Origin: an archaeon
Lineage (GTDB): Archaea > Thermoproteota > Nitrososphaeria > Nitrososphaerales > Gagatemarchaeaceae
DNA: 64,000 nucleotides
Direction: 5' to 3'
Assembly (NCBI GenBank): GCA_021819105.1
Contig: JAKASK010000005.1
Span: 38,072 to 102,071, forward strand
Shown here piece by piece: positions 41,040 through 48,429 of the stretch (the stretch's first letter is position 1; each line of letters opens with the position of its first letter). The translations under genes and the position numbers were made by a program. The notes beneath the pieces are model-generated. The model worked only from the letters and a program-made list of their open reading frames with translations, was not told the origin of the DNA and did no database searches.

Positions 41040-43019
41040 CTACCAGACGCCTATCTTCGGGGCCGGCCTGCCGCTCTTCTTCGGTGGGAACGCTTCGTCG
41101 AAGGCGGGGTTGTTCGTAGCAGGGATCACCGCCCTGAACTTCCCGGGGGAGTGGGGGTCGATGGTCACAAGCCTGCGCGCCTCCTGCTTCGCGATGGTCA
41201 TCCTCCATATCTGCCCCCAGGACACGAAGAACCGCTGCTCGGGAGTGAGGCCGCCTATCTTCTTCCTGGCTCCACCCCCCTTTTCCAGCTGCCGCTGGAG
41301 AGCCTCGTAGGCGATGCTCAACCCTCCAAGGTCTGCGATGTTCTCTCCCAGGGTCAGCTTCCCGTTCAACTTGAGTCCCGGGAGGACCTCCTGGGCCCCG
41401 TAGGCCTTCACCACCCCGTCGGCCCTCTTGTTGAACGCCCGTTCGTCGTCCTTGGTCCACCAGTCCCTGAGCGTCCCCTTGGAGTCGTACTGCCTCCCCT
41501 GGTCGTCGTAGCCATGGGTGATCTCGTGCCCTATCACGGCCCCTATGCCGCCGTAGTTCACCGCGTCGTCCGCCCTGTGGTCGAAGAACGGAGGCTGGAG
41601 GATGCCTGCAGGGAACACGATCTCGTTGGTCTCGGGGGAGAAGTAGGCGTTCACGGTAGGCGGGGTCATGAACCACTCGTCCCTGTCCACCGGGGCGCCC
41701 ACCCTCGCCGCCTGCCGTGCGAACTCGAACGCGGCTGCTCTCCTGGCGTTGCCTGCGAAGTCGTCCTGCTCCACCCGGATGGAGGAGTAGTCCCTGAACT
41801 TCGGGGGGTGCCCTATCTTCACCCTGAACCTCCTGAACTTCTCCAGGGCCTCGGCCCTGGTCGATTCGGTCATCCATGGCAGGGCCCTCAGCCTCCCCTC
41901 GAACACGTCGCTCAGGTTCTGGACGAGCTCAGCCGCCCTCCTGCGGGCCTCCTCCGGGAAATGCTCGGCAACGTATAGAGACCCGAGCGCCTCCCCTATC
42001 ATCGCGTCCAGGACCTTCAGCGCCCGCTTCCAAACCGGCTCGGGCTCCTTTTGGCCCACCAGCCTGCGGTGGAAGAAGTCGAAGTTCTCGTCCTCCGCCT
42101 CCCCGTGGAGGAAGGGCGCCGCGCCGGTCAGGACGGACCAGGAGAGATAGGCGCTCCAGTCTTCAAGGGCCACCTCCGCCAGGAGCGAGTCCATCGCCGA
42201 GAGGAACTCGGGCTGACCGAGGACCACGTACTTCGCAGGGATCCCCGAGGACGCCAGGTAGGAGGACGGGAGGATGTGCGGGAACTTGCCGTCTAGGTCT
42301 GCTGCCTCGACCCTGTTGTAGTTCTTGACCGGGTCCCTGAGGTCCGTCCTCGACCTGCTCGCCCTTGCGAGGGCGGTCTCCAACCGCATCACCGACTGCG
42401 ACCTCTTCTTCGCCTCCTGGCTGCTCAGCCCCTTGAGCTCGAACATAGTCTGCATGTGAGCGATGTACTCTGCCCTGGTCTTCGCGAAGGAGGCGGCCGC
42501 GTAGTAGTCGCGGTCCGGCAGCGTAAGCCCGCCCTGCCACATGAAGAAGGCGTACACGCCACTGTCCCTGTCGTCGGCCTTCGAGAAAGCCTGGAATCCT
42601 GCTCCGAAGCCGTCAGCGTGCAGCCGGGGGAGCAGCGCAGCGACGTCTTCCGGCGACCCGACCCCCTCGGCGTCTCTCCAGAGGTCCTCGATGGGGCCGA
42701 AGCCTGACCTTTCCCTTGCCCTGGAGTCCAGGGCGGAGCGGTAGAACTTCCCGACCAGGGCTGGGGTCCCGCCTTCGGCAATGCTCCTTGGCGCCGCGCA
42801 CCTCTCGGCGATCTTCTTCAGCGCGAGCAGGTTCCATTCGCTCAGCTCAGTAAAGGAACCGTACCTTGACTTGTCAGGCGGGAGCGGGTGGGTGCTTATC
42901 CACCTCCCGGTGGCATACCTGTAGAAGTCCTTGCGGGGGTCGGCCTTCCTGTCCATGTACGACTCCGAGAAGCCGGGAGCCTTACGAGGCGTCGACGTGC
43001 GGGCACTTTTTGAGTCCAA
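41040..43019 (-). CDS. M13 family zinc metallopeptidase (neprilysin/PepO-like)
   Basis: A 659-residue peptidase (639 if ATG 42957 is used). It has the M13 start DPRKDFYRYATGRWI, the helical N-terminal domain, NAYFSPETNEIVFPAGIL, the zinc motif VIGHEITHGYDDQGRQYD, the third ligand in GENIADLGGLSIAYEAL, and the end pattern NPAFDEAFPPKK. No signal peptide is visible, so it may act in the cytoplasm on short peptides, like PepO. M13 enzymes are mainly bacterial and animal. The peptide-import genes elsewhere in the window would give it substrates. Confidence 0.9.
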   Translation of the reverse strand: MDSKSARTSTPRKAPGFSESYMDRKADPRKDFYRYATGRWISTHPLPPDKSRYGSFTELSEWNLLALKKIAERCAAPRSIAEGGTPALVGKFYRSALDSRARERSGFGPIEDLWRDAEGVGSPEDVAALLPRLHADGFGAGFQAFSKADDRDSGVYAFFMWQGGLTLPDRDYYAAASFAKTRAEYIAHMQTMFELKGLSSQEAKKRSQSVMRLETALARASRSRTDLRDPVKNYNRVEAADLDGKFPHILPSSYLASSGIPAKYVVLGQPEFLSAMDSLLAEVALEDWSAYLSWSVLTGAAPFLHGEAEDENFDFFHRRLVGQKEPEPVWKRALKVLDAMIGEALGSLYVAEHFPEEARRRAAELVQNLSDVFEGRLRALPWMTESTRAEALEKFRRFRVKIGHPPKFRDYSSIRVEQDDFAGNARRAAAFEFARQAARVGAPVDRDEWFMTPPTVNAYFSPETNEIVFPAGILQPPFFDHRADDAVNYGGIGAVIGHEITHGYDDQGRQYDSKGTLRDWWTKDDERAFNKRADGVVKAYGAQEVLPGLKLNGKLTLGENIADLGGLSIAYEALQRQLEKGGGARKKIGGLTPEQRFFVSWGQIWRMTIAKQEARRLVTIDPHSPGKFRAVIPATNNPAFDEAFPPKKSGRPAPKIGVW

Positions 43020-43086
43020 CTGCGCCTCAGCGCCGGGATTAGGTCGGATTAACCCTTCCCCCGGGCCCGCGCCGCGTTCGGAAGTG

Positions 43087-43092
43087 CTTAAC
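43087..43092 (+). promoter_or_regulatory. TATA element of tRNA-Arg
   Basis: CTTAAC is about 27 bases before the first base of the tRNA gene. Confidence 0.45.
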
Positions 43093-43116
43093 AGCGCCTT
43101 GGATTCAGGGCCCCTC

Positions 43117-43209
43117 GGGCCCGTAGCCTAGACTCGCATGAGGGGGAGCACGGATCAGGGCATCAGCCTGCGGAGCTGAGGGTCGAGGGTTCGAATCCCT
43201 CCGGGCCCG
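43117..43209 (+). tRNA. tRNA-Arg (GCG) with a 17-nt insertion in the D-loop
   Basis: Acceptor strands GGGCCCG (43117-43123) and CGGGCCC (43202-43208) pair completely, with discriminator G43209. The T-arm is GAGGG-TTCGAAT-CCCTC. The anticodon stem TCAGC/GCTGA encloses CTGCGGA, so the anticodon is GCG (codon CGC). The D-stem GCCT/GGGC encloses 28 bases, far above the usual 8-11. Removing 17 bases (about 43132-43148) gives a normal D-loop with the invariant GG and a 76-base tRNA. This is probably an intron at a non-canonical position near base 15; the exact splice sites are uncertain by two bases. Confidence 0.85.
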
Positions 43210-43542
43210 CTTTATGCGGGGTTATTCCGCCGAACCACCCAACAGTTGCCCGCGATGCCTGACGGCACCGCTCGCTCTGCTCGCTTCGCTCCCCCCTCTC
43301 TGCCCCTCCGCTCGTCCTTCGCCTTCACCCCGCCACGAAGCGGGCCCCGCTCACGCTGTTCGCTCGGGGGGTGTCGGCTGGTGCAGGCTCGAAAGGGAGG
43401 GTTGGCCCGGAGAAAGGCGAAGCCGCGGTTGCGGGTTATGCAAGATTCAGGCGTATGACATGGGTCCCCCAAATATGGAGTTGACGAGGGAGTTGGTGCA
43501 TACTGCGTATATCGACCCAAGACATGGGATGGCCGTGGGACA
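43210..43542. other. Intergenic region after tRNA-Arg, no supported gene
   Basis: A short hairpin CCCGC-TTTAT-GCGGG follows the tRNA end and may stop transcription. The next 240 bases are pyrimidine-rich on the plus strand (runs of CTC/CGC) with frames on both strands that lack recognisable folds. GTATAT near 43507 may be the TATA box of the next gene. Confidence 0.4.
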
Positions 43543-44055
43543 GTGGAAACCAAGTTTCACACTTTGAAAGAAAAGATAACCCTTCTCTCGGCGTTCGCAA
43601 TAGTCACGGCACTATCAGTAACAAGCGTCGCGATGCCAGTCTTCGCTACAGCATCGTACAGCTCTCCTCCCTATGCACAGGCAGTGTATGGCGCCCAGTG
43701 GACCGTGAGTGGAGTAACTACCAGTCAGACTGTGACCATTCAAAATGGTGCTGCAGGAAGGATATGGCAAGTCTACCAAGTCAACAACGTCGGCAGTGTT
43801 CCTCTAAACAAGGCCATAGTCACGTTCCAGGTCATCGCAGTTGAGGTCGGCGGCACCTGGTACGCGTCAGGGCCGAATCTCGCACTTGTTCGCCTACTCA
43901 ATTCAAACGGAGTATTCACTACCACCAAAGCCCAAGTCCAAAGCCTTGGGACTATCGATGCTGGTAGCGATTCCCAGCACGTCCTGAACGTAGCATACGA
44001 TTCAAGCGTTCAGAAATTCTATTTCCAATTCCTAGTCTGGTATAACCCATCATAA
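43543..44055 (+). CDS. Secreted beta-rich protein, unknown
   Basis: A 170-residue product with a clear signal segment (KITLLSAFAIVTALSVTSVAMPVFATAS, cleavage likely after FATA). The mature part is beta-rich with many Val, Thr, Ser and Gln (WTVSGVTTSQTVTIQNGAAGR, VPLNKAIVTFQVIAVEVGG), like archaeal surface or pilin-type proteins. No family is recognised. Base composition is visibly lower in G+C than the neighbours, suggesting acquisition. A strong hairpin follows. Start GTG 43543; TTG 43561 is possible. Confidence 0.6.
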   Translation: METKFHTLKEKITLLSAFAIVTALSVTSVAMPVFATASYSSPPYAQAVYGAQWTVSGVTTSQTVTIQNGAAGRIWQVYQVNNVGSVPLNKAIVTFQVIAVEVGGTWYASGPNLALVRLLNSNGVFTTTKAQVQSLGTIDAGSDSQHVLNVAYDSSVQKFYFQFLVWYNPS

Positions 44056-44062
44056 GCACAAA

Positions 44063-44089
44063 GCGGGGGGCTCCGGCCCCCGTCCCCGC
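44063..44089 (+). terminator. G+C-rich hairpin after the secreted-protein gene
   Basis: GGGGG-CTCCGG-CCCCC lies inside an outer GCGGGG...GTCCCCGC pairing, beginning eight bases after the stop codon. A similar structure occurs at 50447-50478. Confidence 0.5.
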
Positions 44090-44273
44090 ATTTCGCGAAT
44101 GGCCCGGGACCGAGACGATAAGCGACAATACAGCGACAGGTAATGACCGATATCAAATGGACCATGGGCCATAGCTATCAAGAATTGCGGCCCAGGTCCC
44201 CCTCGGACTTTGACTGGTCCTCGGAAGGAGGGGTCGACCATTGCATTTTGAGATGTTGGACCGAGCCGTCGGG

Positions 44274-44426
44274 CTACTTCAGAAGAACTCCGACTCCGGT
44301 CACCGCTAGCGACACAACAAGGTAACCGACATAGAGTTCTGCGTAGCCTCTCGAAGCAAGGAGACCAAGCGCTATGACTGCGTTGATCCCACCTATCACC
44401 AGCAGCCTCAGTTTCATCGCGTTCAC
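44274..44426 (-). CDS. 50-residue membrane protein
   Basis: The frame begins with GTG at 44426 (MNAMKLRLLVIGGINAV is the start when GTG is read as Met) and ends with TAG. It has two short membrane segments (LRLLVIGGINAVIALGLLAS and LYVGYLVVSLAVTGVGVLL) and a loop of about eight residues, RGYAELYV. GGAGGAGGTGA lies six to eight bases before the GTG, a rare clear Shine-Dalgarno in this window and good support for translation. It follows the ABC-2 permease by 49 bases on the same strand and may be an accessory subunit. Family unknown. Confidence 0.6.
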   Translation of the reverse strand: MNAMKLRLLVIGGINAVIALGLLASRGYAELYVGYLVVSLAVTGVGVLLK

Positions 44427-44475
44427 GCTTTCACCTCCTCCCCGCCGCGCACTGCAGAGCCAAGGGGTTGCTCAT

Positions 44476-45252
44476 CTACTTCCACTGCGTGAGGATCGCT
44501 TCTCTGCGAAAGGCCGCGCGGGCGACGTAGAAGAAGACGAGGTCGATCAGCAGCAGGGCGCCAGCAATTGTAAGGAGCGCGTCGGTGTCACTCAGTGACA
44601 CCAAGTTCGCCTGGCCAGCAACATAGATCCCCACAAGTGGAAGGGCCAGAAGAATCCCGATCTGCTGCGCGATGCGCACGTCGTTCACCTTTGACGAGAC
44701 GAGGACGTTCCATTCGGTGCTCATTACCACGGCGAGAGGCACCATCAGGAAGAATAGGATCGCTGCGTTCGTGTTGGGAAAGAAGTAGTACCCGAGTTTG
44801 TCGAAGGTCACGGCATCCGTCAGACCCATGAATATTACGGCACCTCCTAGGATGGAGGCCAGAGGCAGGAGAAAGGCGGCGACTCCCTTCCCGAAGAGTA
44901 TTTCTCCGTCCGTCGTGGGCGTCGCAAGGAGTGGCTCGAGGCTCTTCTCGACCTTCTCTCCCACAAGGGTGTATGACGCTACGGACACAGGAATCACTCC
45001 AGCCAAGAAGAGGTAGAAGAAAGCGAACGTAGGCAGGAGGGCGGTGATCCCTGTCGCTGATATCGGCGCACCCCTCCTTCCGACGTCGCTGGCGTACCAG
45101 GTTATGAGCGGGAGTGAGAGCGAGACGATCAGGGGGACCACGGCGATGGAATAGACGATGTACCTCCTCGTCCTGAAGACAGCGAAATCCTTCGTGGCGA
45201 CTATCCACGCCTGTGAGAATCTCACTGCTCTCACTTCACCGGCTTCAGACAT
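44476..45252 (-). CDS. ABC-2 type permease without adjacent ATPase
   Basis: A 258-residue protein from ATG 45252. It has an N-terminal amphipathic part (QAWIVATKDFAVFRTRRYIVYS), membrane segments, and the motif VGEKVEKSLEPLLATPTTDGEILFGKG that marks ABC-2/NatB-type permeases such as those of sodium or antimicrobial exporters. The expected ATPase gene is missing on both sides. The permease either works with an ATPase encoded elsewhere or is a remainder. Its neighbours are the 50-residue membrane protein downstream and a doubtful small frame upstream. Confidence 0.75.
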   Translation of the reverse strand: MSEAGEVRAVRFSQAWIVATKDFAVFRTRRYIVYSIAVVPLIVSLSLPLITWYASDVGRRGAPISATGITALLPTFAFFYLFLAGVIPVSVASYTLVGEKVEKSLEPLLATPTTDGEILFGKGVAAFLLPLASILGGAVIFMGLTDAVTFDKLGYYFFPNTNAAILFFLMVPLAVVMSTEWNVLVSSKVNDVRIAQQIGILLALPLVGIYVAGQANLVSLSDTDALLTIAGALLLIDLVFFYVARAAFRREAILTQWK

Positions 45253-45271
45253 GTGCCTTCGACCATCGAGC

Positions 45272-45481
45272 CTACCACTCCCGCGAAGGGCACGCGCCCG
45301 CCTGCCTGGACGACGAAGCCTGGGTGATGTCTGGGGCCAACTCTTCCGCTTCCGCATGTCTCGTTTTGGTCTTCGCGTCGGCTGAGGCAGGCCTGCCGCC
45401 CGGGGTCTTATGAACGGCGGCCAGGGTGCTGTCGCTGACCTTCTCGACGTGAACCACCGTTCTCCCGCTCCAAACCATCAT
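45272..45481 (-). CDS. Small frame upstream of the ABC-2 permease, doubtful
   Basis: From ATG 45481 the frame encodes 69 residues beginning MMVWSGRTVVHVEKVSDS and ends 19 bases before the permease. A TATA-like CTAAATACG (about 45513-45521, minus strand) is about 35 bases before the ATG. The second half of the product looks low in structure (KTKTRHAEAEELAPD then Ser/Gln-rich), and no family is recognised. It may be a leader peptide or remnant of the missing ATPase gene. Confidence 0.25.
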   Translation of the reverse strand: MMVWSGRTVVHVEKVSDSTLAAVHKTPGGRPASADAKTKTRHAEAEELAPDITQASSSRQAGACPSREW

Positions 45482-45593
45482 TTCCGATAGCTTCGGCGTC
45501 GCTGGCGCCATAGGCTTCGTATTTAGAATCACAACTCTGTCGCAGGGTCTCTAGTCCCCGTCCAGGTTTAAAGGCAGAGTCCTGTCGCCCCCT

Positions 45594-45695
45594 TTGGTCA
45601 CATCGGACAACGACCGATACCGAGCACCCTCTGGCTACGTCAAGGCCGCGCTCCTGCTGTCATTCGCGAGGGCGCTCTATCCCACGCTGGTCTAG
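45594..45695 (+). CDS. 33-residue leaderless frame, probably a gene remnant
   Basis: TTG 45594 lies 24 bases after a typical TATA element (GTTTAAAGG, 45566-45574) and opens a frame of 33 residues, with a hydrophobic end (SGYVKAALLLSFARALYPTLV) closed by TAG. The promoter and start agree with other genes here. The product resembles the first membrane helix of a transporter that has lost its remainder. It could also be a small membrane peptide. Confidence 0.35.
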   Translation: MVTSDNDRYRAPSGYVKAALLLSFARALYPTLV

Positions 45696-45759
45696 AGAGG
45701 TTTAGAGATACTATAGACCAATTTGAAATACGCAGTCGCCGCACGCATATGGAAGGCAC

Positions 45760-46644
45760 ATGGGCGCCTCAGCATCTGGGGCCAGGGCCGCTGCAGCCGC
45801 GAGCGCGGGAAGCTCGGCTCCCATAGAAAGACAGGTCACCGCCACGAGCAAGGTGGTGACGATGGTCATGACCGCCGTGCTCTTTACGGCGGCCAAGGGC
45901 CTCACAGGGTACATCCCCAGTCCCTGGGGCGTCGGCCAGCTCTACCTTGCCTCTTTCGTCCCGCTTTTCTTCGCCGTGGTCTCGGACACCTTCTCCGTGG
46001 CCGTCGGAGCCGCCATGGGGAGTTTCATCGGTGACATGCTCTTCCTCCTCCCCATCGGCGCTACCAACCCTCCGCTTGCCCTCGCAGCCGGCGTGCCTGC
46101 GAACTTCGTGGCCACGCTCCTCTTCGGGTGGGCAGTGAAGAAGTACCGGTCCTGGCCGAGCTTCGTCACCGCCACGGTTGGATTCCTCACCCTCGGGAAC
46201 CTGATGGCCGCGGGACTGGTGGCCGTCGCCGGGCCCCTGCTCTTCGCTCCCCTGGCGACTCTCACCACGCCTCTGGCCCGAGGGTTGCTCACGCTGGGGC
46301 TAACCGTGTTCTGGGACACGACCTCCATCCCGGCCGTCATCATCATCGTACCAATACTGATCAGGGCGGTGCGTCCCATATCGGCAAGGTCGAACATCAT
46401 CACAAACTACCCAACCTGGTCGAGCTTCGAACCCAGAAGGATAGCACCAGTGTCGGTGCTCTACGCGGTCCTCTTCCTCGTCCTCGCCGCGGTGTTCTTC
46501 CTGGCACCCTGGGGCGGGTCCATCACCGACATAACTCCGATCAAGACGACCATCTTCGCTGCGGCGGTCATACTGCTGATAGTGGGGCCCCTCGCCGGCT
46601 ACCTCGCCGGTTCCAGGGCCTCGGGCGTCGCGAAGGCTGTCTAG
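45760..46644 (+). CDS. ECF-transporter S-component-like membrane protein
   Basis: A 294-residue protein with an Ala-rich N-terminus and about seven membrane segments. The first is VVTMVMTAVLFTAAKGLTGYIPSP, and the following GQLYLASFVPLFFAVVSDTFSVAVGAAMGSFIGDMLFLLP resembles the substrate-binding S subunits of energy-coupling-factor vitamin importers. The substrate is unknown and no EcfA/T genes are nearby. Start ATG is uncertain; TTTGAAATA about 30 bases upstream may be the TATA box. Confidence 0.5.
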   Translation: MGASASGARAAAAASAGSSAPIERQVTATSKVVTMVMTAVLFTAAKGLTGYIPSPWGVGQLYLASFVPLFFAVVSDTFSVAVGAAMGSFIGDMLFLLPIGATNPPLALAAGVPANFVATLLFGWAVKKYRSWPSFVTATVGFLTLGNLMAAGLVAVAGPLLFAPLATLTTPLARGLLTLGLTVFWDTTSIPAVIIIVPILIRAVRPISARSNIITNYPTWSSFEPRRIAPVSVLYAVLFLVLAAVFFLAPWGGSITDITPIKTTIFAAAVILLIVGPLAGYLAGSRASGVAKAV

Positions 46645-46678
46645 AAGAGTCCCGGGCACAGCTCCGACTTGGTCTGAC

Positions 46679-47101
46679 CTAAGCTCTCTGCACATTGAGC
46701 AGAGCCGCCCTCTCGATCCTGGACAGCTCCGCCTCTGTCAGCGGCTTCCGGGGGAGTTCGGCCTCACTGAACTCCGAGGGCGCGGATATCCTCCTCCTGT
46801 TCGCGTTGATCGCTAGGAACCCCTCCCCCGCGAGCGCCCCCTGCGTCTTAATCGCCCTCGATATCTGCGTGGTCCCAGCTAACCTGAGGAGGAGGTCCAT
46901 CTCCGGCTTCTTCGCGAGCATCCCCCCAGACTCTTCTGCCCTGAAGGTCTGGGCGGCGAGCATCTCGACCAGAACCTCGTTGTCCACGGCCCCCTCCCTC
47001 GCCACCTGCACCAGGGAGCCGGGGTTGGCCGACGCCAGCCGCCTTCTGACCTCCTCCTGGCTGACGCCCTTGCCGAACAGGTACGCCCTCGCTGTCACCA
47101 A
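46679..47101 (-). CDS. KEOPS complex subunit Cgi121-like
   Basis: A 140-residue protein. The block EMDLLLRLAGTTQISRAIKTQGALAGEGFLAI fits the conserved core of Cgi121/TPRKB, which binds the tRNA 3' end and activates Bud32 in synthesis of t6A at tRNA position 37. The C-terminal EAELSRIERAALLNVQRA also matches. It is the last gene of the tatD-eS17-SerK-MoaD operon, seven bases after the MoaD stop. Start TTG (GTG one codon later is possible). Confidence 0.65.
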   Translation of the reverse strand: MVTARAYLFGKGVSQEEVRRRLASANPGSLVQVAREGAVDNEVLVEMLAAQTFRAEESGGMLAKKPEMDLLLRLAGTTQISRAIKTQGALAGEGFLAINANRRRISAPSEFSEAELPRKPLTEAELSRIERAALLNVQRA

Positions 47102-47108
47102 ATCATAG

Positions 47109-47366
47109 TCAACCGCCGTGCGAGAACGGGATCAGCACCACCCTTGCCCCGTCCTTGAGCCGGCGCGACTCCCCCGCCGGGACGAAGGCTTCACCATCCT
47201 CGACCATTACCAGGGTGTTGAACTTCGTGAACCCGGGGTCCCCCTTGCCGGATGCGGCCCTGAGCTTCTCGACCAGGTCGGCTGCGTCGATGTCGTCGTC
47301 CGGGACCGTCAGCTCTCTGGCACCGAGTGCGGTACCGATGTGCCCGAGGCAGCGGACCGTGATCAT
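47109..47366 (-). CDS. MoaD/ThiS/SAMP-type ubiquitin-like protein
   Basis: An 85-residue beta-grasp protein ending in Ser-His-Gly-Gly. The C-terminal di-glycine can be activated by an E1-like enzyme as a thiocarboxylate (sulphur carrier for molybdopterin or tRNA thiolation) or as a protein modifier (SAMP). ITVRCLGHIGTALGARELTV and RLKDGARVVLIPFSHGG are the conserved ends. It overlaps the SerK-like gene by four bases. No moaE or E1 gene is nearby, so the acceptor is open. Confidence 0.8.
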   Translation of the reverse strand: MITVRCLGHIGTALGARELTVPDDDIDAADLVEKLRAASGKGDPGFTKFNTLVMVEDGEAFVPAGESRRLKDGARVVLIPFSHGG

Positions 47367-48184
47367 CGTTGGTCCAGCATCAGCAGCCTTTCCTTATACC
47401 TTCTTCCTCCATACAAGGTGCCGGGCGGGAGCACCTTCCCCTCACCGTCGCCGAGCCTCGCTTTCAGCTGGGCCGTGGTCGCCCGATTGAGCTCAGCCAG
47501 CGGATAGTTCACCGCCACGGGCCTGGGGTCGATCAGGTGCATCGACGTCTTGCAGGGGAAGAGCTTCCCTGTCCTCGCGGCCGTGACCACGTCCTCCTTC
47601 GTTATCCGTCTCGACAGGACCACGAACTTCCCCTGCTGCTGCAGCGGGACGTCCACTTCGTCCTCGGGGACGAAGCTTCGCTCCCACCCGCTCTGCTCTG
47701 CGAGCCTGTCGAAGGAAAGCATCGTGGCGACGAGCTCCTCGTGGGTCATCCTGCCTCCCGAGACGAAGGCGGCGTCGCCAGTGAGGGCGGCAACCGCGAC
47801 CTCCCTGCGGTCAAGCGCGGAGAAGGCCTCGGCCAGCGGGACCCTCTGCATCCCGCCCTTGGCCTCGAGCGCACCTTTCAGCGAATCCCCCGCCCTTAGC
47901 TTGTAGACCCTCGCCCACCTCCCCAGCTTGACCGCCGGAGAGCTGTAGTCCACCGAACAGCAGACGGCGTTCTCTATCTTGAGCTTCTGGAAGGCGGCGA
48001 GTCGGTGCATACCGTCGAGGACCGCTGCGCTTTCCCCGTCTATTATCACGGGGTCCCGCTGCATCCTGTCGCGTTTCATCTCAGAGGCCAGCTGGTCGAC
48101 ATGGCGGGCGATGATGTCTTCGTGGGGCCGCAGGGACGCCACGGGCCTTATTCCGAGGGTGAACCCCGCCATCGCCAGGGGCAT
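47363..48184 (-). CDS. ParB/Srx-fold free-serine-kinase-like protein (SerK family)
   Basis: A 273-residue protein. VASLRPHEDIIARHVDQLASEMKRDRMQRDPVIID, then VLDGMHRLAAFQKLKIENAVCCSVDY is the ParB-type nucleotide fold in the arrangement of SerK/SbnI, which phosphorylate free serine using ADP or ATP. The Asp-Gly-Met-His-Arg motif carries catalytic residues. The C-terminal half (FFPCKTSMHLIDPRP-like segment) is also typical. It would feed O-phosphoserine to cysteine or other synthesis. The gene starts three bases after eS17. Confidence 0.75.
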   Translation of the reverse strand: MPLAMAGFTLGIRPVASLRPHEDIIARHVDQLASEMKRDRMQRDPVIIDGESAAVLDGMHRLAAFQKLKIENAVCCSVDYSSPAVKLGRWARVYKLRAGDSLKGALEAKGGMQRVPLAEAFSALDRREVAVAALTGDAAFVSGGRMTHEELVATMLSFDRLAEQSGWERSFVPEDEVDVPLQQQGKFVVLSRRITKEDVVTAARTGKLFPCKTSMHLIDPRPVAVNYPLAELNRATTAQLKARLGDGEGKVLPPGTLYGGRRYKERLLMLDQR

Positions 48185-48187
48185 GGT

Positions 48188-48400
48188 CTACTCCGCAGGT
48201 GGTTCGCTTGTGGACTCGGCTGCTTCTTCCGGTTCGGCCTCGTGCATCCTGGCTATGTATCCGGCGATCCTGTTCCGCAGCTGCTTGGAGGGGATGAGCG
48301 CGAGCTCCTCCAGTGCCTTCTTGTTCTCCTCAAAATCCGAGCCGAAGGCTTCGGGGTGCCTCCCCATGATCTCTTCCGAAAGCCTCCGTGTCCTGTCCAA
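48188..48400 (-). CDS. rps17e: Small ribosomal subunit protein eS17
   Basis: A 70-residue protein. EEIMGRHPEAFGSDFEENKKALEELALIPSKQLRNRIAGYIARM is the eS17 signature (helical N-terminus and the SK-LRNRIAGYI block). The C-terminal tail is acidic and Ala/Pro-rich. It binds 16S rRNA in the small subunit. The probable start is TTG 48400. It stands between tatD and the SerK-like gene, 29 bases after the former. Confidence 0.9.
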   Translation of the reverse strand: MDRTRRLSEEIMGRHPEAFGSDFEENKKALEELALIPSKQLRNRIAGYIARMHEAEPEEAAESTSEPPAE

Positions 48401-48429
48401 CTTCTGTCAAGCCCTTCCAAATGGGGTGA

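Noticed and set aside
43212..43567. Several overlapping frames after tRNA-Arg
   Set aside because: They overlap on both strands in a pyrimidine-rich stretch, have no promoter and no recognisable product.
44476..46644. Complete ABC or ECF transporter formed by the ABC-2 permease and the S-like protein
   Set aside because: The genes are on opposite strands, no ATPase or EcfT gene is present, and the two membrane proteins belong to different transporter classes.
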